The notes beneath the pieces were generated by a model. It saw only the letters and a list, made by a program, of their open reading frames with translations. It ran no database searches and was not told the DNA's origin. From Streptomyces sp. SolWspMP-5a-2 (GTDB taxonomy: Bacteria; Actinomycetota; Actinomycetes; Streptomycetales; Streptomycetaceae), in contig NZ_FMCI01000204.1 in the NCBI RefSeq assembly GCF_900091845.1, positions 1-64,000 on the forward strand: DNA of 64,000 bases, given 5' to 3'. This document shows, piece by piece, positions 8,199 through 18,007 of this stretch (position 1 is its first letter; each line of letters opens with the position of its first letter). The translations under genes were made by a program, and so were the position numbers.

Positions 8199-11100
8199 AT
8201 GGCCGACGAGCAAGAACTGACCGACGCCCTTCGGTGGATGGCGGCCGACCTGCACCGGACCCGCCAGCAGCTCGCCGAGGCCGAGGCGAAGGCGCACGAG
8301 CCGATCGCCATCGTCGGCATGGCGTGCCGCTACCCCGGCGGCGTCCGCAGCCCCGAGGACCTCTGGGACCTCGTCGCCACCGGACGGGACGGCACCGGGG
8401 ACTTCCCGGCCAACCGTGAGTGGGACATCGACCGGCTCTACGACCCCGACCCCGACGCGAGCGGCACCAGCACCACCCGCCGCGGCGGATTCCTGCACGA
8501 CGCCGACCAGTTCGACGCCGCCGCCTTCGGCCTGAGCCCCCGCGAGGCGACGGCCATCGACCCGCAGCAGCGGCTGCTCCTGGAGACCGCGTGGGAGGCG
8601 TGCGAGCGGGCCCGCATCGACCCCGCCGCGCTGCGCGGCAGCGACACCGGCGTCTTCGCGGGCGTCCTCTACAACGACTACGCCACCCGGCTGCGGCAGA
8701 TCCCGCCCGAGTACGAGGGCTTCGTCGCCAACGGCAGCACGGGCAGCGTCGCGTCCGGCCGGATCGCCTACACCCTGGGCCTCGAAGGCCCCGCCGTGTC
8801 GGTCGACACCGCCTGCTCCGCGTCCCTCGTCGCCATCCACCTCGCCTGCCGGGCCCTGCGCGGCGGTGAGGTCTCCCTCGCCCTGTCCGGCGGGGTCACC
8901 GTCATGTCGACCCCGCGGATGTTCATCGAGTTCAGCCGCCAGCGCGGCCTGTCGCCCGACGGCCGCTGCAAGTCCTACGCCGCCTCGGCCGACGGCACCG
9001 GCTTCGGCGAGGGCGTCGGACTGCTGGTCCTCGAACGCCTCTCCGACGCCGTCCGCAACGGCCGCCGGGTCCTCGCCGTCATCCGCGGCTCGGCCACCAA
9101 CCAGGACGGCGCGAGCAACGGCCTGACCGCGCCCAGCGGACCCGCCCAGCAGCGCGTCATCAAGCGCGCGCTCGCCGACGCCCGCCTCGAACCGGGCGAC
9201 GTCGACGCGGTGGAGGGCCACGGCACCGGCACCCTGCTCGGCGACCCCATCGAGGCCCAGGCGCTGCTGGCCACCTACGGCCGCGGGCGCCAGGGCGCCC
9301 CGCTCTACCTCGGCTCCGTCAAGTCGAACATCGGGCACACCCAGGGCGCCGCGGGCGTGGCGGGCGTCATCAAGATGGTCATGGCGATGCGGCACCGCAC
9401 CCTGCCCTCCAGCCTCTTCGCCGAGAAGCCCACGGACCAGGTGGACTGGTCGGCGGGCGCGGTCTCCCTGCTCACCGAGGCGCGACCCTGGCCCGGCACC
9501 GGACGTCCGATGCGCGCGGGCGTCTCCGCCTTCGGCATCAGCGGTACCAACGCCCACGTCGTCCTCGAAGAGGCCCCGGCGCCCGCACCGCCGGCGCCCG
9601 CGGCCGACGGCGACGGCGAACCCGCCGTCCACGCCCCCGTCCTGCCGTTCGTCGTCTCCGCCCGCGACGGCGAGACGCTGCGGGCCCGCGCCGTCCACCT
9701 CCGCGACCTGGTGCGCGCCCAGCCCGCCCTCGACCTGGGGTCCCTCGCCCGCTCGCTGGCCACGACGCGCTCCCTGCTCGACGAGCGCGCCGCCGTGGTC
9801 GCCGCCGACCGCGACGAACTCCTGCGCGGGCTCGACGCCCTCGGCCGCGACGAGCCCGCGGCGGGACTGCTCACGGTCGCCGGACGCTCCGCCAAGTCGG
9901 CCGCGTCCGGCCTGACCGCCTTCATGTTCACCGGACAGGGCAGCCAACGCCTGGGCATGGGCGCCCAGTTGTACCGCCACTTCCCCGAGTTCGCCCGGCA
10001 CTTCGACGCCGCGTGCGCCCACCTCGACGCCCGCCTCGAACGCCCGCTGCGCGACGTGGTGTTCGCCGCGCCCGGCAACGCCGCCACCGCCGAACTGGAC
10101 CGGACCCTCTTCACCCAGCCCGCCCTGTTCGCCTTCGAGACCGCGCTGTTCAGGCTCTACGAGAGCTGGGGCATGGTCCCCGACTACCTGATCGGCCACT
10201 CCATAGGCGAGTTGGCCGCCGTGCACGCCGCGGGGGTGCTCAGCCTGGAGGACGCCTGCGCCCTGGTCGCGGCGCGCGCCCGCGCCATGCAGGACGCCAC
10301 GCCCGGCGGCGCGATGGTCTCGGTGCGCGCCTCGGAGTCCCAGGTCATGGAGCACCTGGCCGGACACGAGGACCGGGTGGGCGTCGCGGCCGTCAACGGA
10401 CCCGAGTCCGTCGTGCTCTCCGGAGACCGCGAGACCGTGCTCGACATCAGACGGCGGCTGCGCGAGGCCGGGCTCAAGACCAAGCAGCTGCGGGTGAGCC
10501 ACGCCTTCCACTCACCGCACATGGACGGCGCCCTCACCGCCGTCACCGAGCTGGCCGCGACCCTCACCCACCGGCCGCCGCGGATCCCCGTCGTCTCCAA
10601 CCTGACCGGCGAGGTGGCCTCCCTGGACGAACTGCGCTCGCCGGGCTACTGGGCCGACCACGTCCGCCGGGCCGTCCGGTTCCACGACGGCGTCCGCCAC
10701 CTCGACGGCCTCGGCGTCACCGCGTACGTCGAGATCGGGCCCGCCCCCGTGCTCGCCTCGCTCGTCCCCGACATCCTGGCCGGACAGCGCGCGGGCGACC
10801 GCGCCGCGGTGATCCCGTCGCTGCGCGAGGGCCGACCGGAGGAACGGGCCGTGATCGACACGCTCACCCTCGCCCACCTCAAGGGCCTGGCCGCCGACCT
10901 CTCCCGGCTGGTGCCCGGCGCCGCCCTGGTCGACCTGCCGACCTACCCCTTCCAGCGCCGCCGCTACTGGCTCGACTCCGGCGACGCCCCGGGCGCCGCC
11001 GGGTCCACCGGCGCGGCCGACGGCGAACACGACTTCTGGTCCGTGGTCGACGGGCAGGACGCCGGGCGGCTCGCCGCGGTGCTCGGCGTCGGGGAACCCG

Positions 11101-11441
11101 AGCACACCGCGCTCGCCACGGTGCTCCCGGCGCTGTGGGCATGGCACCGGCAGGGCTCCTGGCGCTACCGGATCGGCTGGGAGCCGCTGCCCGACCGGGT
11201 CGCCCCGCTGCGCGGACGGTGGCTGGTGGCGGCGCCGGACGGCGCCCCCCGACGAGGCCGCGGTCGCCGCCGCGCTCACCGAGTGCGGCGCCCGCGTCGC
11301 ACGGATCGCGCTGGACGCCGGGCGCGACGGCCACGACGAGGCGCTGCGCCGGCTGCGCGCCGTGCTCGACGGGGAGCCCACCGTGGACGGCGTCCTCGTC
11401 CTGCTCCCCGCGCAGCGGAGCCCGCGGGAGACGCCCGGTGA
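8199..11441 (+). CDS. Type I polyketide synthase, N-terminal part (docking-KS-AT), frameshifted
   Basis: Residues 1-30 form a charged coiled-coil like N-terminal docking domains of downstream PKS subunits. KS spans about 33-455 with Cys206 (DTACSAS) and both His motifs ([21 protein letters not shown]). AT spans about 560-870 with Ser668 in GHSIGELAA and the HAFH motif at 768-771, which predicts malonyl-CoA. A structural linker to the KR follows ([11 protein letters not shown]). From codon ~1017 the reading frame leaves homology and becomes Arg-rich nonsense to the stop at 11441; homology continues in the next frame from 11251. Without the shift the protein would be 1519 residues. It is either a sequencing error, a true null allele or a slippage site. 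Confidence 0.9.
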   Translation: MADEQELTDALRWMAADLHRTRQQLAEAEAKAHEPIAIVGMACRYPGGVRSPEDLWDLVATGRDGTGDFPANREWDIDRLYDPDPDASGTSTTRRGGFLHDADQFDAAAFGLSPREATAIDPQQRLLLETAWEACERARIDPAALRGSDTGVFAGVLYNDYATRLRQIPPEYEGFVANGSTGSVASGRIAYTLGLEGPAVSVDTACSASLVAIHLACRALRGGEVSLALSGGVTVMSTPRMFIEFSRQRGLSPDGRCKSYAASADGTGFGEGVGLLVLERLSDAVRNGRRVLAVIRGSATNQDGASNGLTAPSGPAQQRVIKRALADARLEPGDVDAVEGHGTGTLLGDPIEAQALLATYGRGRQGAPLYLGSVKSNIGHTQGAAGVAGVIKMVMAMRHRTLPSSLFAEKPTDQVDWSAGAVSLLTEARPWPGTGRPMRAGVSAFGISGTNAHVVLEEAPAPAPPAPAADGDGEPAVHAPVLPFVVSARDGETLRARAVHLRDLVRAQPALDLGSLARSLATTRSLLDERAAVVAADRDELLRGLDALGRDEPAAGLLTVAGRSAKSAASGLTAFMFTGQGSQRLGMGAQLYRHFPEFARHFDAACAHLDARLERPLRDVVFAAPGNAATAELDRTLFTQPALFAFETALFRLYESWGMVPDYLIGHSIGELAAVHAAGVLSLEDACALVAARARAMQDATPGGAMVSVRASESQVMEHLAGHEDRVGVAAVNGPESVVLSGDRETVLDIRRRLREAGLKTKQLRVSHAFHSPHMDGALTAVTELAATLTHRPPRIPVVSNLTGEVASLDELRSPGYWADHVRRAVRFHDGVRHLDGLGVTAYVEIGPAPVLASLVPDILAGQRAGDRAAVIPSLREGRPEERAVIDTLTLAHLKGLAADLSRLVPGAALVDLPTYPFQRRRYWLDSGDAPGAAGSTGAADGEHDFWSVVDGQDAGRLAAVLGVGEPEHTALATVLPALWAWHRQGSWRYRIGWEPLPDRVAPLRGRWLVAAPDGAPRRGRGRRRAHRVRRPRRTDRAGRRARRPRRGAAPAARRARRGAHRGRRPRPAPRAAEPAGDAR
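11245..11250 (+). other. C6 homopolymer at which the PKS frame shifts
   Basis: Upstream codons end DGAP and then go out of frame; removing one C from this run gives [17 protein letters not shown], a normal KR-linker sequence, joined to the downstream frame without any gap. The lesion is therefore one extra C, in the AT-KR linker. Confidence 0.85.
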
Positions 11442-12759
11442 CCCGGCGGCCCTCCTGCTCGTCCTCGCGGAGGCCGGGGTCAGGGCGCCGCTGTGGGTGG
11501 CCGCCGACGCCGCCCGCCTCGGGCACACGGACGCCCGCGCCCTGGGTGCGGGACACGCCGGGCCGGGCGGGATCGGCGTCGTCGAACTGCCGCCGAGCAC
11601 GGACCAGCGCACCTGGCGGACGGTCGCGGCGGTCCTCGCGGCCGGGCCGTCCGGGGAACGCGTCCGCGTCGACGGGGCCACCGCGTCCGTCCGGCGCCTG
11701 GTCCGCGCCCCGCTGGGCCGGGGACCGCGCACCGGCGGATGGCAGCCGACCGGTTCCGTGCTGGTCGTCGGTGGCACCGAGGGGCTGGGCGCGCACGCCG
11801 CCCGCTGGGTGGCCCGGAACGGCGCGTCCCACCTGGTGCTCACCGGCGCCCGGCCGGGCGACCCCGCGAGCGCGGTCCTCGAAGCCGAACTCGCCACGCT
11901 GTGCGCCAGGGTCACCCTGCTGGAGGGCGGCCTGTCCGCACCCGGCGCCGCCGCGCGGATCGAGGCCGCCGTGCCCGGAGGAGAGGCCCTCACCGCCGTC
12001 GTCCACGCCACGGCCGACCCCGCGCTCGCGGACCTGGCGAGCGCGGAGGAGTTCGCCGACTCCCGCGACCTCGACGCGTTCGTGGTGTTCACCCCGTTCG
12101 CCGACGTCTTCACTGACGCGGCCCGCGCGGCGGCCGTCGCCGACCTGGTGGCCAGGCGCCGGGGTGGGGGACGGCCCGTGCTCGCCGTGGCGTGGGGCCC
12201 GTGGGACGAGGGCGACCAGGCCGTCGCGGCGGGCCTCGGGCTGCGCCCGGTCGTGCCCTCCCTCGCGGTCTCCGTACTGCGCGAGGCGGTGACGACGCAG
12301 GAACCGTTCCTGGTGGTCGCCGACGTCGAGTGGGAACGCTTCGCCAAGGCCACCGCGGACCGGACCGACCCCCTCTTCTCCCACCTGCCCGAGGTCGTGG
12401 CGGCGCTGGCGGACACGGCGGACGGGCCCGGCTTCTCCTCCGAGATCCTGCACCGGCTCGCGGAGGCCGACAGGGCCGGGACCGAGGCGCTCCTCGTCGA
12501 CCTGCTGTCCCGGCACGCGGGCGCCGTCCTGGGCCACACCGCCGAGGACACCGTCGACCCGGACACCAGCCTCCTGGACCTCGGCTTCTCCTCGCTCACC
12601 CTGCTCGAACTCACCAACCGACTGCGCGAGGCGACCGGGATCGGCATCCCCGCCACCGTCGTCCTCGACCACCCGACACCGGGCGGGCTGGCCCGCTACC
12701 TCGCGGACGAGCTGGCCCGCGCGGGGGCGCCCGAGGCGGTCGCCGGGGCCCGCTCGTAG
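11251..12759 (+). CDS. Type I polyketide synthase, C-terminal part (inactive KR-ACP)
   Basis: Continuation of the PKS in the shifted frame; it has no start codon of its own near the junction (an in-frame GTG occurs at 11362). The KR keeps the nucleotide-binding loop [13 protein letters not shown], but where active KRs have Ser and Tyr-x-x-x-Asn this one reads [20 protein letters not shown], so the catalytic Tyr and Asn are gone and no ketoreduction is expected. There is no DH, ER or TE domain. The ACP carries [11 protein letters not shown], with the phosphopantetheine Ser at about residue 1465 of the repaired protein. Lack of a TE fits separate release by the hydrolase, the KAS III-like enzyme or the type II TE. 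Confidence 0.85.
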   Translation, partial: DEAAVAAALTECGARVARIALDAGRDGHDEALRRLRAVLDGEPTVDGVLVLLPAQRSPRETPGDPAALLLVLAEAGVRAPLWVAADAARLGHTDARALGAGHAGPGGIGVVELPPSTDQRTWRTVAAVLAAGPSGERVRVDGATASVRRLVRAPLGRGPRTGGWQPTGSVLVVGGTEGLGAHAARWVARNGASHLVLTGARPGDPASAVLEAELATLCARVTLLEGGLSAPGAAARIEAAVPGGEALTAVVHATADPALADLASAEEFADSRDLDAFVVFTPFADVFTDAARAAAVADLVARRRGGGRPVLAVAWGPWDEGDQAVAAGLGLRPVVPSLAVSVLREAVTTQEPFLVVADVEWERFAKATADRTDPLFSHLPEVVAALADTADGPGFSSEILHRLAEADRAGTEALLVDLLSRHAGAVLGHTAEDTVDPDTSLLDLGFSSLTLLELTNRLREATGIGIPATVVLDHPTPGGLARYLADELARAGAPEAVAGARS

Positions 12760-12778
12760 GGGCCCGCGGGCAGCAGCG

Positions 12779-12813
12779 AGGCCGGTTCCGTCACCCGACG
12801 GCGGAACCGGCCT
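12779..12813. terminator. Terminator hairpin after the PKS gene
   Basis: Perfect 12-bp stem (AGGCCGGTTCCG / CGGAACCGGCCT) with an 11-base loop, 20 bases after the PKS stop. Confidence 0.75.
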
Positions 12814-12847
12814 TCGCCGTGCGGGAACGAGCACGGTGCCCGTCATC

Positions 12848-12908
12848 GGTGACGCGAGCATGCCGGACGTGACGCGGGCACGCCGGGGTCGTGACGCGGG
12901 CACGCCGG
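12848..12908. repeat. Three ~21-bp tandem repeats
   Basis: Units at 12848-12866 (degenerate), 12868-12886 and 12890-12908; the last two are identical (CGTGACGCGGGCACGCCGG). They lie in the convergent gap between the PKS gene and the ferredoxin operon. Confidence 0.8.
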
Positions 12909-12947
12909 ACGGGCGGCACGGGACCGCTGTCCACCCGTGCCGCCCGT
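12909..12947. terminator. Terminator hairpin after the ferredoxin operon
   Basis: A 14-bp perfect stem (ACGGGCGGCACGGG and its complement) with an 11-base loop, positioned for minus-strand transcription coming from the ferredoxin gene. Confidence 0.7.
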
Positions 12948-12997
12948 TCGTTCCGGACGTCCTCGCGAGGTGTACTTCCGACCGAGCGGCCGGTGTG

Positions 12998-13195
12998 TCA
13001 GGACCGCACGGAGACCGCGCCCGCCGGGCAGAGGTAGGCCGCGTCGGCGGCGGCCTCCCGCTCCTCCTCGGGGACGTCCGGCCCCACCAGGACGACCAGG
13101 CCCTCCTCGTCCTGGTCGAAGACCAGCGGAGCGCGCAGCACGCACTGCCCCGCGCCCTGGCACAGATCCCGGTCGACGGTTACGTCGAAGGTCAT
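12998..13195 (-). CDS. Ferredoxin, [3Fe-4S] type
   Basis: A 65-residue acidic ferredoxin with three Cys in the pattern C-x5-C (CQGAGQC) and a late CP (LCPAGAV), the arrangement of single-cluster [3Fe-4S] ferredoxins that pass electrons to bacterial P450s. It begins 15 bases after the P450 stop on the same strand, so the two are almost certainly co-transcribed and form a redox pair; a ferredoxin reductase is not in the window. Confidence 0.93.
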   Translation of the reverse strand: MTFDVTVDRDLCQGAGQCVLRAPLVFDQDEEGLVVLVGPDVPEEEREAAADAAYLCPAGAVSVRS

Positions 13196-13210
13196 GCGGC
13201 TCTCCCGCCC

Positions 13211-14443
13211 CTACCAGGTGACGGGGAGCGAGGTGAGCGTCTGCACGCCTCCGGCGGCGGACATCTCCAACTCCTCGACGGGGACGGCCAGTCGCAGTCC
13301 GGGCAACCGCTCGAAGAGGGTCCGCAGGGACACCTCGAGGATCAGCCGCGACATGTTCTGCCCGATGCAGTTGTGGACGCCGTGCCCGAACGCGAGATGG
13401 TTGCGGGCGGACCGGCCGACATCGAGGACGTCGGGGTCCTCGAACGCCGCCGGGTCCCGGTTGACGAGGCTGTTCGGGATGATGACGCCCTCGCCGGAGC
13501 GGATGACCAGGCCGTCGATCTCGATGTCGTCCGCGGCGACGCGCCGGGTGCCGAGGTCGGCGACGGACGTGAAGCGCAGCAGCTCCTCCAGCGCGCCGGT
13601 CCACATCTCCGGGTCGGCCTGGAGCCGGGCCAGCTCAGCCGGGTTCTCCAGCAGCGTGAGGACGCTGCTGGTCAGCGTCGAGGAGGTCGTCTCCTGGGCC
13701 GCGACCAGCAGCACGAGCGCCATGGAGACCAGCTCGCCGTGCTCCAGGGTGCCGCCCGCGACGCGCTCGGACGCCAGCAGACCCAGCAGCCCGGGACCCG
13801 GCTCGCGCTCCTGCTCCGTGACGAGCCGGTCGAGGTAGCCGTGGATCTGCCCGATGGCCTGCCGGAACTCGTCCGCGCTCAGGGTGCCGCGGTCCTGGGT
13901 GATGCGCTGGGTCAGGGCCTGGAAGAACTCGTGGTCGTCGTAGGAGACGTCCAGGAGGCGGCAGATGACCATCGAGGGGACGTGCACGGCGAACTGGCTG
14001 ACCAGATCCGCCGAAGGGCCCTTCTCGATCATCGCGTCCAGCCGGCCGTCGACCGTCTCCTGCACCTGCGGCCGCAGCTCCTGGATGCGCCGCACGGTGA
14101 ACGCCGGGATGAGCATCCGGCGGTGCACGTCGTGGTCGGTGCCGTCCATCTCGGTGAGGCTGCGGAACGGCCGCGGCGCCCGTTCCGCGGGGCTGATCGC
14201 GGGGAACCCCGGGCGGGTCCGCTCCGAGGAGAGCCGCGGGTCGCTGAGCAGCCGGCGGGCCAGCGAGTGCTGCGTCACCACCCATGCCTCGCCCCCGTCG
14301 AACAGCGTCACCCGCTGCATGGGGAGCCCCTCGGCGCGCATCCGCGCGTAGCCGTCCGGGAGTTGGTGCGGGCACTTGCGGGGGATCGGGAACGAGGGGA
14401 CCGCGGGGGACTCGGCCCCGGCGATCGCGGTGCTGTCGGTCAT
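13211..14443 (-). CDS. Cytochrome P450
   Basis: A 410-residue soluble class I P450. The heme-binding loop is FGHGVHNCIG with the axial Cys near residue 354; the I-helix oxygen motif reads AAQETTS and the K-helix has EELLR for ExxR. Bacterial secondary-metabolite P450s of this length hydroxylate or epoxidise a released or carrier-bound product. Middle gene of a thioesterase-P450-ferredoxin operon facing the PKS genes, so it is the probable oxidative tailoring step alongside the FAD monooxygenase. Confidence 0.95.
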   Translation of the reverse strand: MTDSTAIAGAESPAVPSFPIPRKCPHQLPDGYARMRAEGLPMQRVTLFDGGEAWVVTQHSLARRLLSDPRLSSERTRPGFPAISPAERAPRPFRSLTEMDGTDHDVHRRMLIPAFTVRRIQELRPQVQETVDGRLDAMIEKGPSADLVSQFAVHVPSMVICRLLDVSYDDHEFFQALTQRITQDRGTLSADEFRQAIGQIHGYLDRLVTEQEREPGPGLLGLLASERVAGGTLEHGELVSMALVLLVAAQETTSSTLTSSVLTLLENPAELARLQADPEMWTGALEELLRFTSVADLGTRRVAADDIEIDGLVIRSGEGVIIPNSLVNRDPAAFEDPDVLDVGRSARNHLAFGHGVHNCIGQNMSRLILEVSLRTLFERLPGLRLAVPVEELEMSAAGGVQTLTSLPVTW

Positions 14444-14456
14444 CTGTCGTTCTCTC

Positions 14457-15266
14457 CTAGCTGACTGGCCGTTGCGGTGGCGTCCCGTCCGGGGTCCGCC
14501 GCCCGAGCGTGGTGAAGGCGGACAGACGCTCCCGCAGCGCCGCGACGACGTCGTCCGCCCTGCCGTTCAGGAAGAAGTGGTCGCCGCCGAAGACGAGCAG
14601 CTCGAACCCGCCGGGGGCGTGCTCCTGCCACGCCGCCGCCTCCTCCAGGGACGTCCGCGGGTCCGCGTCGCCGGTGAGCGCGGTCACCGGGCACCGGACG
14701 GCCGCCCCCGGCCCGTGCCGGTAGGTCTCGGCGGCCCGGTAGTCGCTCCGCAGCGCGGGCAGCACGAGCTGCCTCGTCTCCGGATCGGCGAGGATCTGCG
14801 GACTCGTGCCGCCGAGCGCCACCACCTCGCCGATCAGCCCGTCGTCGCTCAACTGGTGGACGGACTCGTCACGGTGGTGGGTGGGCGACCTGCGGCCGGA
14901 CACGAACAGGTGCACCGGCCCGGCCCCGCCCGCGGCCGCGAAGTTCCGCGCGACCTCGTACGCCACCATGGCGCCCAGGCTGTGCCCGAAGAGGGCGAAC
15001 GGCCGGTCGTCCCCGTCCCGCAGCGCCAGGGTGCTGAGACGCGCGAGTTCCTGGACGCTGTCCACGCACGGCTCGCGGTAGCGGTCCTGGCGCCCCGGGT
15101 ACTGGGCCGCGAGCACCTCCACGTCCGGCGCGAGCGCGCGGGCCACCGGGTGGAAGTAACTGGCCGAACCGCCGGCGTGCGGAAAGCACACCAGGCGGAC
15201 GGCGGCATCGTCCGACGGGGCGTATCGCCGGAACCAGAGCTGCCCTGGTGGGGACGCGTTGTTCAT
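14457..15266 (-). CDS. Type II thioesterase
   Basis: A 269-residue alpha/beta hydrolase of the GrsT/TEII family: N-terminal LVCFPHAGGSASYF oxyanion region, nucleophile FALFGHSLGAMVAYE, catalytic His in FGGDHFFLNG near the C-terminus. These discrete enzymes clear stalled or mis-primed acyl groups from PKS/NRPS carrier proteins, and sometimes release the product. It is the first gene of the operon with the P450 and ferredoxin, with a 13-base gap to the P450. Because the PKS has no TE domain, a releasing role is possible. Confidence 0.93.
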   Translation of the reverse strand: MNNASPPGQLWFRRYAPSDDAAVRLVCFPHAGGSASYFHPVARALAPDVEVLAAQYPGRQDRYREPCVDSVQELARLSTLALRDGDDRPFALFGHSLGAMVAYEVARNFAAAGGAGPVHLFVSGRRSPTHHRDESVHQLSDDGLIGEVVALGGTSPQILADPETRQLVLPALRSDYRAAETYRHGPGAAVRCPVTALTGDADPRTSLEEAAAWQEHAPGGFELLVFGGDHFFLNGRADDVVAALRERLSAFTTLGRRTPDGTPPQRPVS

Positions 15267-15454
15267 GGTCGCCGAGTGGCCCTTCGCAGTCGTCGCGGAA
15301 ACAGCTCTCCTGCATGTCCGGCGATCACTGTAAGGACGGCCCCTTGCAGGGAGCTTGGGGCCGGGGCGGTCCCGGGACCGGGCCCGGTGGGGCGGGGGAG
15401 GCCCGGGTCAGTCGTCCGGGGGCGCGGCGGCGCGGAACGGGCCGGTCGGCGCGG

Positions 15455-16672
15455 TCACAGGAAGCGGCGGAGGGGCTGGACGGCGGCCTCCCGGGCGCGC
15501 TGCAGGATCGGGCGCCTCTTCCACCGGCCCCGGCCGATGAGTTCGCTGCGCGCGATGTCGGAGTCGAAGTGCTCGTCCAGGGTGGAGGTGAACTCCGGGT
15601 CGAGGACGGCCAGCATGACCTCCTCGTCGTGGTCCAGGGAGCGGCGGTTGAAGTTGGTGGAGCCGATGAGGGAGGCGATGCCGTCCACGGTGATGACCTT
15701 GGCGTGCATCATCGTCGGCTGGTACTGGTGGATGCGCACCCCGCAGGCGGTCAGGTCCTCGTAGTGGTGCTGGCCCGCGAGCTGGCAGACACGCTTGTCC
15801 GTGTGGGGGCCGGGCAGCACGATCTCCACGTCGACCCCGCGCCGCGCGGTCTCGCAGAGGAGCTCCACGAAGTACTCGTCCGGTGAGAAGTAGGCGGTGC
15901 AGAGCCGGAAACGCTCCTCGGCGGATTCGAGCATGACGCGGATGAGGGTCTGCATGTCCTGCCAGCCGAAGCTGGCGGAGCCGCGCACCACCTGCACCAC
16001 GGCGTCCCCTTGCGGGCGGTGCTCGATGAACCGGTCCTCATCGGTGAGGAGTTCGCCGTGGCACTCGGCCCAGTTCTGGGTGAAGGCGGCGGCGATGCCG
16101 TCCACCGCGGGCCCGTGGACCTGGACATGGGTGTCGCGCCACTCGGTCTCGTCGCGGGCGTCGCCGCACCACTCCTCGGCGATGCCGACCCCGCCGGTGA
16201 AGGCGGTCTCCTCGTCGACCACGAGCACCTTGCGGTGGCAGCGGTGGTTCTGCTTGAGCGGGGAGAGGTACAACGGCTTGCGGAACCAGGCCACTTCGAC
16301 CCCGGCCTTCTCCATAGCGTCGAGCTGCTCGGTCTCGATCAGCCGGCTGCCGAAGCCGTCGAGGAGCAGCCGCACCCGCACTCCGGCGGCGGCGCGCTCC
16401 GCCAGCGCCTCGGCGAACTCGCGCGCGATGTCGCCCTTCCAGTACACGAAGGTCATCATGTCCACGGTGTGCTCGGCCTCGCGGATCGCCCTGAGCATGG
16501 CGGCGAAGATCTCGTCCCCGTTGCGCAGCGGGACGAGCCGGTTGCCCTCGGTGGCGGCTATGCCGATCAGTCTCTCCAGCCGCCGCCGGATCTGCCGCAC
16601 CCGTTCCGCGTCGGAGGGGTGCGGGTCGCTCTCCAGCAGGGTCGGATCGGTCGGTTCCTGGACACTGGTCAT
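15455..16672 (-). CDS. Phospholipase D-like / cardiolipin synthase-family protein
   Basis: A 405-residue protein with two HKD motifs: HRKVLVVDEETAFTGG near residue 155 and HAKVITVDGIASLIGSTN near residue 330. The repeated HxKxxxxD with downstream Gly/Ser-Asn is diagnostic of the PLD superfamily (cardiolipin or other phosphatidyltransferases, membrane-associated). No clear transmembrane segment is present, unlike classical cardiolipin synthases. The minus-strand frame stays open far upstream, but homology begins at MTSVQEP (ATG 16672). It appears unrelated to the adjacent polyketide genes and probably marks the cluster boundary. Confidence 0.9.
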   Translation of the reverse strand: MTSVQEPTDPTLLESDPHPSDAERVRQIRRRLERLIGIAATEGNRLVPLRNGDEIFAAMLRAIREAEHTVDMMTFVYWKGDIAREFAEALAERAAAGVRVRLLLDGFGSRLIETEQLDAMEKAGVEVAWFRKPLYLSPLKQNHRCHRKVLVVDEETAFTGGVGIAEEWCGDARDETEWRDTHVQVHGPAVDGIAAAFTQNWAECHGELLTDEDRFIEHRPQGDAVVQVVRGSASFGWQDMQTLIRVMLESAEERFRLCTAYFSPDEYFVELLCETARRGVDVEIVLPGPHTDKRVCQLAGQHHYEDLTACGVRIHQYQPTMMHAKVITVDGIASLIGSTNFNRRSLDHDEEVMLAVLDPEFTSTLDEHFDSDIARSELIGRGRWKRRPILQRAREAAVQPLRRFL

Positions 16673-16916
16673 CGTTTCACCGGGCCGGAACAGGCAGGAG
16701 ATCCTTGGGGCCGCGGTGCCCTGTCCGGCACAGGCCGAGCGGCGAGCCGAACGTACCCCGTCCCCACTCCTGTATTCCCGGGGCGGGAAGCGGGGCCGCC
16801 CGGCGCCATGAAGGGCCCGGCACCCGACCCCGCCGCCCGCGCGCCCGGGGGACCGTGCCGGAACGCCCCGGGAGCGGGAGCCCGCCGCGTCCGCCGCCTC
16901 GGTACCGTGACGTCGC

Positions 16917-17825
16917 ATGACCGACACCGGCACCGACACTGAGATCGAGATCACCCCGGGCCTGGTCCGCGAGCTGCTCCGCGAGCAGCACCCGGACCTC
17001 GCAGGACTGGCGGTCCGGGACGTGCCGGGAGGCTGGGGCAACCAGATGTGGCGCCTCGGGGACGAGCTGGCCGTGCGCATGCAGCGCATGGACCCCACCC
17101 CGGAACACCAGCTCAAGGAACGGCGCTGGCTCCCCGTGCTGGCCCCGCGCCTGCCGCTCCCGGTGCCGACCCCGGTGCGGTCCGGCGAACCGTCCGCGCG
17201 CTTCCCCAGGCACTGGACCGTGATGACGTGGGTCCCCGGCGAGCCCCTCGACCTCTGCGCGATCAGCCGCGGCGCCCACGCGGCCGACACCCTGGCGGGC
17301 TTCCTCCGGGCACTCCACGAGGAGGCGCCCGCGACAGCGCCCGGCTCCACGGACCGCGGCCGCCATCCGAAGGACTGCACGGAGGGCTTCGAGACCTTCC
17401 TCCGGGCCGTCGCCCCCGACGGCATCACCGCCGAGGTACGGGACGTCTGGGACGACGCCGCCGCGGCCCCCGCGTGGGACGGGCCGAGGGTGTGGGTGCA
17501 CGGCGACCTCCACCCCGCGAACGTCGTGGTCGCGGACGGGACGCTCTCCGGCGTCGTCGACTTCGGCGACCTGTTCGCCGGGGATCCCGCGTGGGACCTC
17601 GCCGCCGCGTGGGTGCTGCTGCCCGAGGGCACGGCCACGCGGTTCTTCGACACGTACGCGCACGCGGACGAGGCCACGATCCGGCGCGCCCGCGGGCTGG
17701 CCGCGATGAAGAGCCTGTTCCTGATGCTCATGGGACAGAACGGCGACCGCGGCCTCCCCGGCGGCAAGCCGCACTGGGGACCCGCGGGCCGTGCGGCGCT
17801 CGACCGCGTGCTGAAAGACCTTTGA
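16917..17825 (+). CDS. Aminoglycoside phosphotransferase-family kinase
   Basis: A 302-residue protein of the APH/choline-kinase fold. The catalytic Brenner-type motif is HGDLHPANVVV (Asp and Asn as base and metal ligand) and the metal-binding DFG equivalent is VVDFGDLFAGDPAWDLA. N-terminal GGWGNQMWRL resembles the nucleotide loop of the family. Such Streptomyces proteins are mostly of unknown substrate and are annotated as putative antibiotic phosphotransferases; resistance cannot be claimed from sequence. Its 3' end merges into a short tandem repeat. Confidence 0.88.
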   Translation: MTDTGTDTEIEITPGLVRELLREQHPDLAGLAVRDVPGGWGNQMWRLGDELAVRMQRMDPTPEHQLKERRWLPVLAPRLPLPVPTPVRSGEPSARFPRHWTVMTWVPGEPLDLCAISRGAHAADTLAGFLRALHEEAPATAPGSTDRGRHPKDCTEGFETFLRAVAPDGITAEVRDVWDDAAAAPAWDGPRVWVHGDLHPANVVVADGTLSGVVDFGDLFAGDPAWDLAAAWVLLPEGTATRFFDTYAHADEATIRRARGLAAMKSLFLMLMGQNGDRGLPGGKPHWGPAGRAALDRVLKDL

Positions 17826-17889
17826 ACCGTGTGCTGAAAGGCCGTCGAACCGCGTCCGGAGGGCCGTTGAACCGCGTCCTGAAAGGCCC
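17800..17889. repeat. Four imperfect ~22-bp tandem repeats over the 3' end of the kinase gene
   Basis: Units near 17800, 17822, 17845 and 17867 share the core GAACCGCGTCCTGAAAGGCC with a few changes. The first unit encodes the last codons of the kinase (DRVLKDL); the other three are non-coding copies after the stop. Confidence 0.8.
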
Positions 17890-18007
17890 TCTGTACGAGG
17901 TCCCTTGAAGGTCCGACCGCGAACTGCCCCGCAGGGGCCTACCCTTGGCCACGCCGTGCGTCGCTGTGATCTTCGCGTCGGCGTGATCAGCGAGGGGGAG
18001 TCAGCCG

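Noticed and set aside
10512..12903. Long minus-strand frames opposite the PKS
   Set aside because: Arg/Ser/Pro-rich shadows of KS-AT-KR-ACP coding sequence on the other strand.
12820..12997. A transposon end or attachment site suggested by repeats next to the PKS gene
   Set aside because: No transposase, integrase or tRNA fragment nearby; the hairpins are better explained as terminators of convergent operons.
15455..17767. Upstream extension of the phospholipase D-like protein to 770 residues
   Set aside because: The extension is opposite the kinase gene and lacks family similarity; the plausible start is ATG 16672.
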